From BPGL01 sp035463115 (GTDB lineage Bacteria > Actinomycetota > UBA4738 > HRBIN12), in NCBI GenBank assembly GCA_035463115.1, contig DATHTO010000086.1:1-13810 (forward strand): a stretch of 13,810 nt of DNA, read 5' to 3'. How positions within the stretch are numbered: position 1 is the stretch's first letter; each line of letters begins with the position of its first letter. A program made the position numbers and the translations under genes. This document shows, piece by piece, positions 12,374-13,810 of the stretch. Below the pieces are notes generated by a model. That model worked only from the letters and a program-made list of their open reading frames with translations, was not told where the DNA came from and did not search any database.

Positions 12374-12946
12374 TCAGGCCTCCGGCGGAAGCAGCACGGC
12401 GTCGATCACGTGGATCACGCCGTTCGACGCCGCGATGTCGGTCTCGACGACGGTGGCGGTGCCACCCTGCCCGTCGGTGATCGTGACGCCTGCGTCGGCG
12501 ACCTCGATCTCGAACGCGGCGCCGTTCACGGTCTCGACCTCGCCCGACGCAACGTCGGCGGCCATCACCTCAGCCGGCACGACGTGGTACGTCAGGATCC
12601 CGGCGAGCGCCTCCTGGTTCTCGGGCATCAGCAGGTCGTCGAGCGTGCCCTGCGGCAGGGCTTCGAACGCCTCGTTCGTCGGGGCGAACACCGTGAAGGG
12701 GCCCTCGCCGGCGAGCGTCTCGCCGAGGTCGGCGGCCTCGACGGCTGCGAGCAGCGTCGAGAACCGCTCGTCACCGGCGACGAGGTCGGTGATCGTGTCC
12801 GACGCCTGCATCTCCGCTTCCATCGACGGCGAGCTCGCGGCCGTCGGTGCCGCCGCGGTGCCGTCGTCGCCGTCGCTGGTGCATGCCGCCGCCACGACGG
12901 CGAGCGCCGCGAAGGCGCCGATCATCAGTTTCCGTGTTCCGCGCAC
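12374..12946 (-). CDS. fasciclin (FAS1) domain lipoprotein
   Basis: A 190-residue secreted lipoprotein with a single FAS1 domain, the fold of mycobacterial MPB70/MPB83, generally linked to adhesion or surface interactions. The signal peptide has a hydrophobic core (about 8-20) with a lipidation Cys22 in VVAAAC, then an Ala/Ser/Thr/Asp-rich linker. The FAS1 domain (about 48-190) has the H1 box GPFTVFAPTNEAFEALP (82-98), the central TYHVVPAEV (119-127) and the H2 box ASNGVIHVIDAVLLPP (173-188). The GTG at 12946 is chosen because AAGGAGG lies five bases upstream; a nearby ATG is out of frame, and the longer upstream frame lacks a signal. It is convergent with serS and downstream of a conspicuous stem-loop pair in its 5' region. 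Confidence 0.94.
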   Translation of the reverse strand: MRGTRKLMIGAFAALAVVAAACTSDGDDGTAAAPTAASSPSMEAEMQASDTITDLVAGDERFSTLLAAVEAADLGETLAGEGPFTVFAPTNEAFEALPQGTLDDLLMPENQEALAGILTYHVVPAEVMAADVASGEVETVNGAAFEIEVADAGVTITDGQGGTATVVETDIAASNGVIHVIDAVLLPPEA

Positions 12947-13033
12947 ATGGACCTCCTTGGTCGGGGGGCGTCGGCCCCGCGTCGTCAGAGGCGATCCGCA
13001 CGGGCGCGCGGGCTGGATCGGCAGGAACGGTTT

Positions 13034-13077
13034 GCTGCATAGGTTCTGGCGATAACCCATGCAGCCGAGCTGCTCGG
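13034..13077. other. two adjacent stem-loops between the PAS gene and the fasciclin gene
   Basis: The first is a 12-bp stem (13034-13045 with 13054-13065, GCTGCATAGGTT against AACCCATGCAGC) with one imperfect position that becomes a G.U pair in minus-strand RNA, and an 8-nt loop. The second is a 5-bp stem CCGAG/CTCGG (13065-13069 with 13073-13077) with a 3-nt loop. They lie about 54 nt after the PAS gene stop and about 90 nt before the fasciclin GTG, both on the minus strand. No T tract follows. They may be a terminator for the PAS gene, a 5' regulatory RNA element, or a dyad operator for a dimeric regulator. Confidence 0.6.
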
Positions 13078-13130
13078 ATACCGGGGAAAGCGGCCCGCGT
13101 GACATCGTTCCTGGCGCGAGCGAGCAGGAG

Positions 13131-13810
13131 CTACCGACGTCCGCGGCCGGCGCGGCTGCCGCCCGTCACGCGCCTGCGAGGCGACGGCTCGCGCTCGCGT
13201 TGCGACGTGACGTCGATCGTCAGGCCCTGCCAGATCGCGGGCGTCACGCCGTCGGGGGTCACGCGGCGCGCGGTCCCGTGGAACCATCGCGTCGAGCCGT
13301 CACGCAGCACGACACGGTATTCGTCGACCCACAGCTCGCCGGTGCGGTCCGAGCGACGGCTCCTCGTTATCGCACGGTCGCGATCGTCGGGGTGGAGCAT
13401 CCGTTCGAAGTGGCCGGGCTCCGCGATCAGCTCCTCGGGGTCGTATCCCAGGAGCTCGCGAGCCTGCGGCCCGATGTAGGTGAACCGGCGCCACCCCGTC
13501 TCGGGGTCGACCTGTTCGGTCCATGGGATCGCCGGCATGCCTTCGAGGAGGGCCGACGCCGCCGCGAGGTCGTCGCGCGCGCGGATCGCGGCGTCCTGCC
13601 GGTCGGTGACGTCGACGAGCAGCCCGACGAACCTCGATGGCCGCCCGTCGGCGTCGCGCATCGCGCATCGAGCGCGGCTGTGCACCCACACGATCCTTCC
13701 ATCCGCGGCGAGGACCCGGTAGTCGATCGCCCACGGCGCGCCGGTCGCGAACGCCGACCGCGTCGTCGCGATCACGGTCTCGCGGTCGTCGGGGTGGATC
13801 ACCTGTGCCC
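13131..13810 (-). CDS. multi-PAS sensor protein (5' part beyond right edge)
   Basis: The C-terminal 225 residues of a PAS protein whose frame is open at the right edge. The first, partial PAS domain (PAS_3/PAC type) begins at IHPDDRETV and continues through VWVHSRARCAMRDADGR and FVGLLVDVTDRQ. After a short helical linker, a complete second PAS reads FTYIGPQARELLGYDPEEL, LHPDDRDRAI, RWFHGTARR and IWQGLTIDVT. The protein then ends in an Arg-rich tail (PSPRRR, GRGRR) with no kinase, cyclase or other output domain after the last PAS. Any effector must therefore be N-terminal, on the missing part, or the protein acts through partners. The ligand cannot be inferred. A GTG at 13802 is internal to a PAS domain and is not taken as the start. 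Confidence 0.88.
   Translation of the reverse strand, partial: AQVIHPDDRETVIATTRSAFATGAPWAIDYRVLAADGRIVWVHSRARCAMRDADGRPSRFVGLLVDVTDRQDAAIRARDDLAAASALLEGMPAIPWTEQVDPETGWRRFTYIGPQARELLGYDPEELIAEPGHFERMLHPDDRDRAITRSRRSDRTGELWVDEYRVVLRDGSTRWFHGTARRVTPDGVTPAIWQGLTIDVTSQREREPSPRRRVTGGSRAGRGRR

Noticed and set aside
13034..13105. c-di-GMP or other known riboswitch upstream of the fasciclin gene
   Set aside because: The stem-loops are evident but I could not place the conserved core sequences of any riboswitch class that I know.

Overview
The window is a gene-dense (about 70% G+C by eye), single-species-looking stretch of a chromosome from an actinobacterium. The main reasons are the gene order fhaA-fhaB-pstP next to a tRNA-Leu gene, which in Mycobacterium and relatives lies close to the replication origin, GTG starts, TANNNT-type -10 boxes, and actinobacterial-type FHA, DUF4446 and bactofilin proteins. 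I cannot fix the class or genus; an uncultured, deep-branching actinobacterial lineage is a reasonable guess, not a demonstrated fact.

Layout. (1) 1-2104, minus strand: fhaA, fhaB and pstP with 3-4 nt junctions, the start of the classical cell-wall/phosphosignalling operon; pstP runs off the left edge, and rodA/pbpA/pknA/pknB would be expected beyond it. (2) 2105-2628: divergent promoters for fhaA and tRNA-Leu(CAG), the tRNA, a possible terminator, and a stretch with a possible decayed delta-60-like fragment. (3) 2629-4011: two convergent lipoprotein genes, one unrecognised and one with a His/Cys-rich putative metal-binding domain. (4) 4097-5158, minus: an operon of two very small ORFs and a uronate-dehydrogenase-like SDR, apparently transcribed as a leaderless mRNA. 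(5) 5246-7868: a GT9 glycosyltransferase and a membrane Ser/Thr kinase with an external fibronectin-III domain, overlapping tail to tail by 8 nt. (6) 7982-9873: an ABC-2 exporter pair divergent from the kinase. (7) 9972-12277: DUF4446 protein, bactofilin and seryl-tRNA synthetase in one tight operon, closed by a strong hairpin terminator. (8) 12374-13810, minus: a fasciclin-domain lipoprotein, a pair of stem-loops upstream of it, and the 3' part of a multi-PAS sensor gene cut by the right edge.

The unifying theme is envelope biology and phosphosignalling: a PP2C phosphatase, two FHA phosphothreonine readers, a second membrane kinase with an altered catalytic loop, three lipoproteins, a glycosyltransferase, an exporter and a bactofilin cytoskeletal protein. 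No CRISPR array, insertion sequence, phage gene or obvious horizontally acquired defence system is visible. The best candidates for something under-described are the His/Cys lipoprotein, the small-ORF/dehydrogenase operon, the HRDVT kinase and the stem-loop pair upstream of the fasciclin gene.
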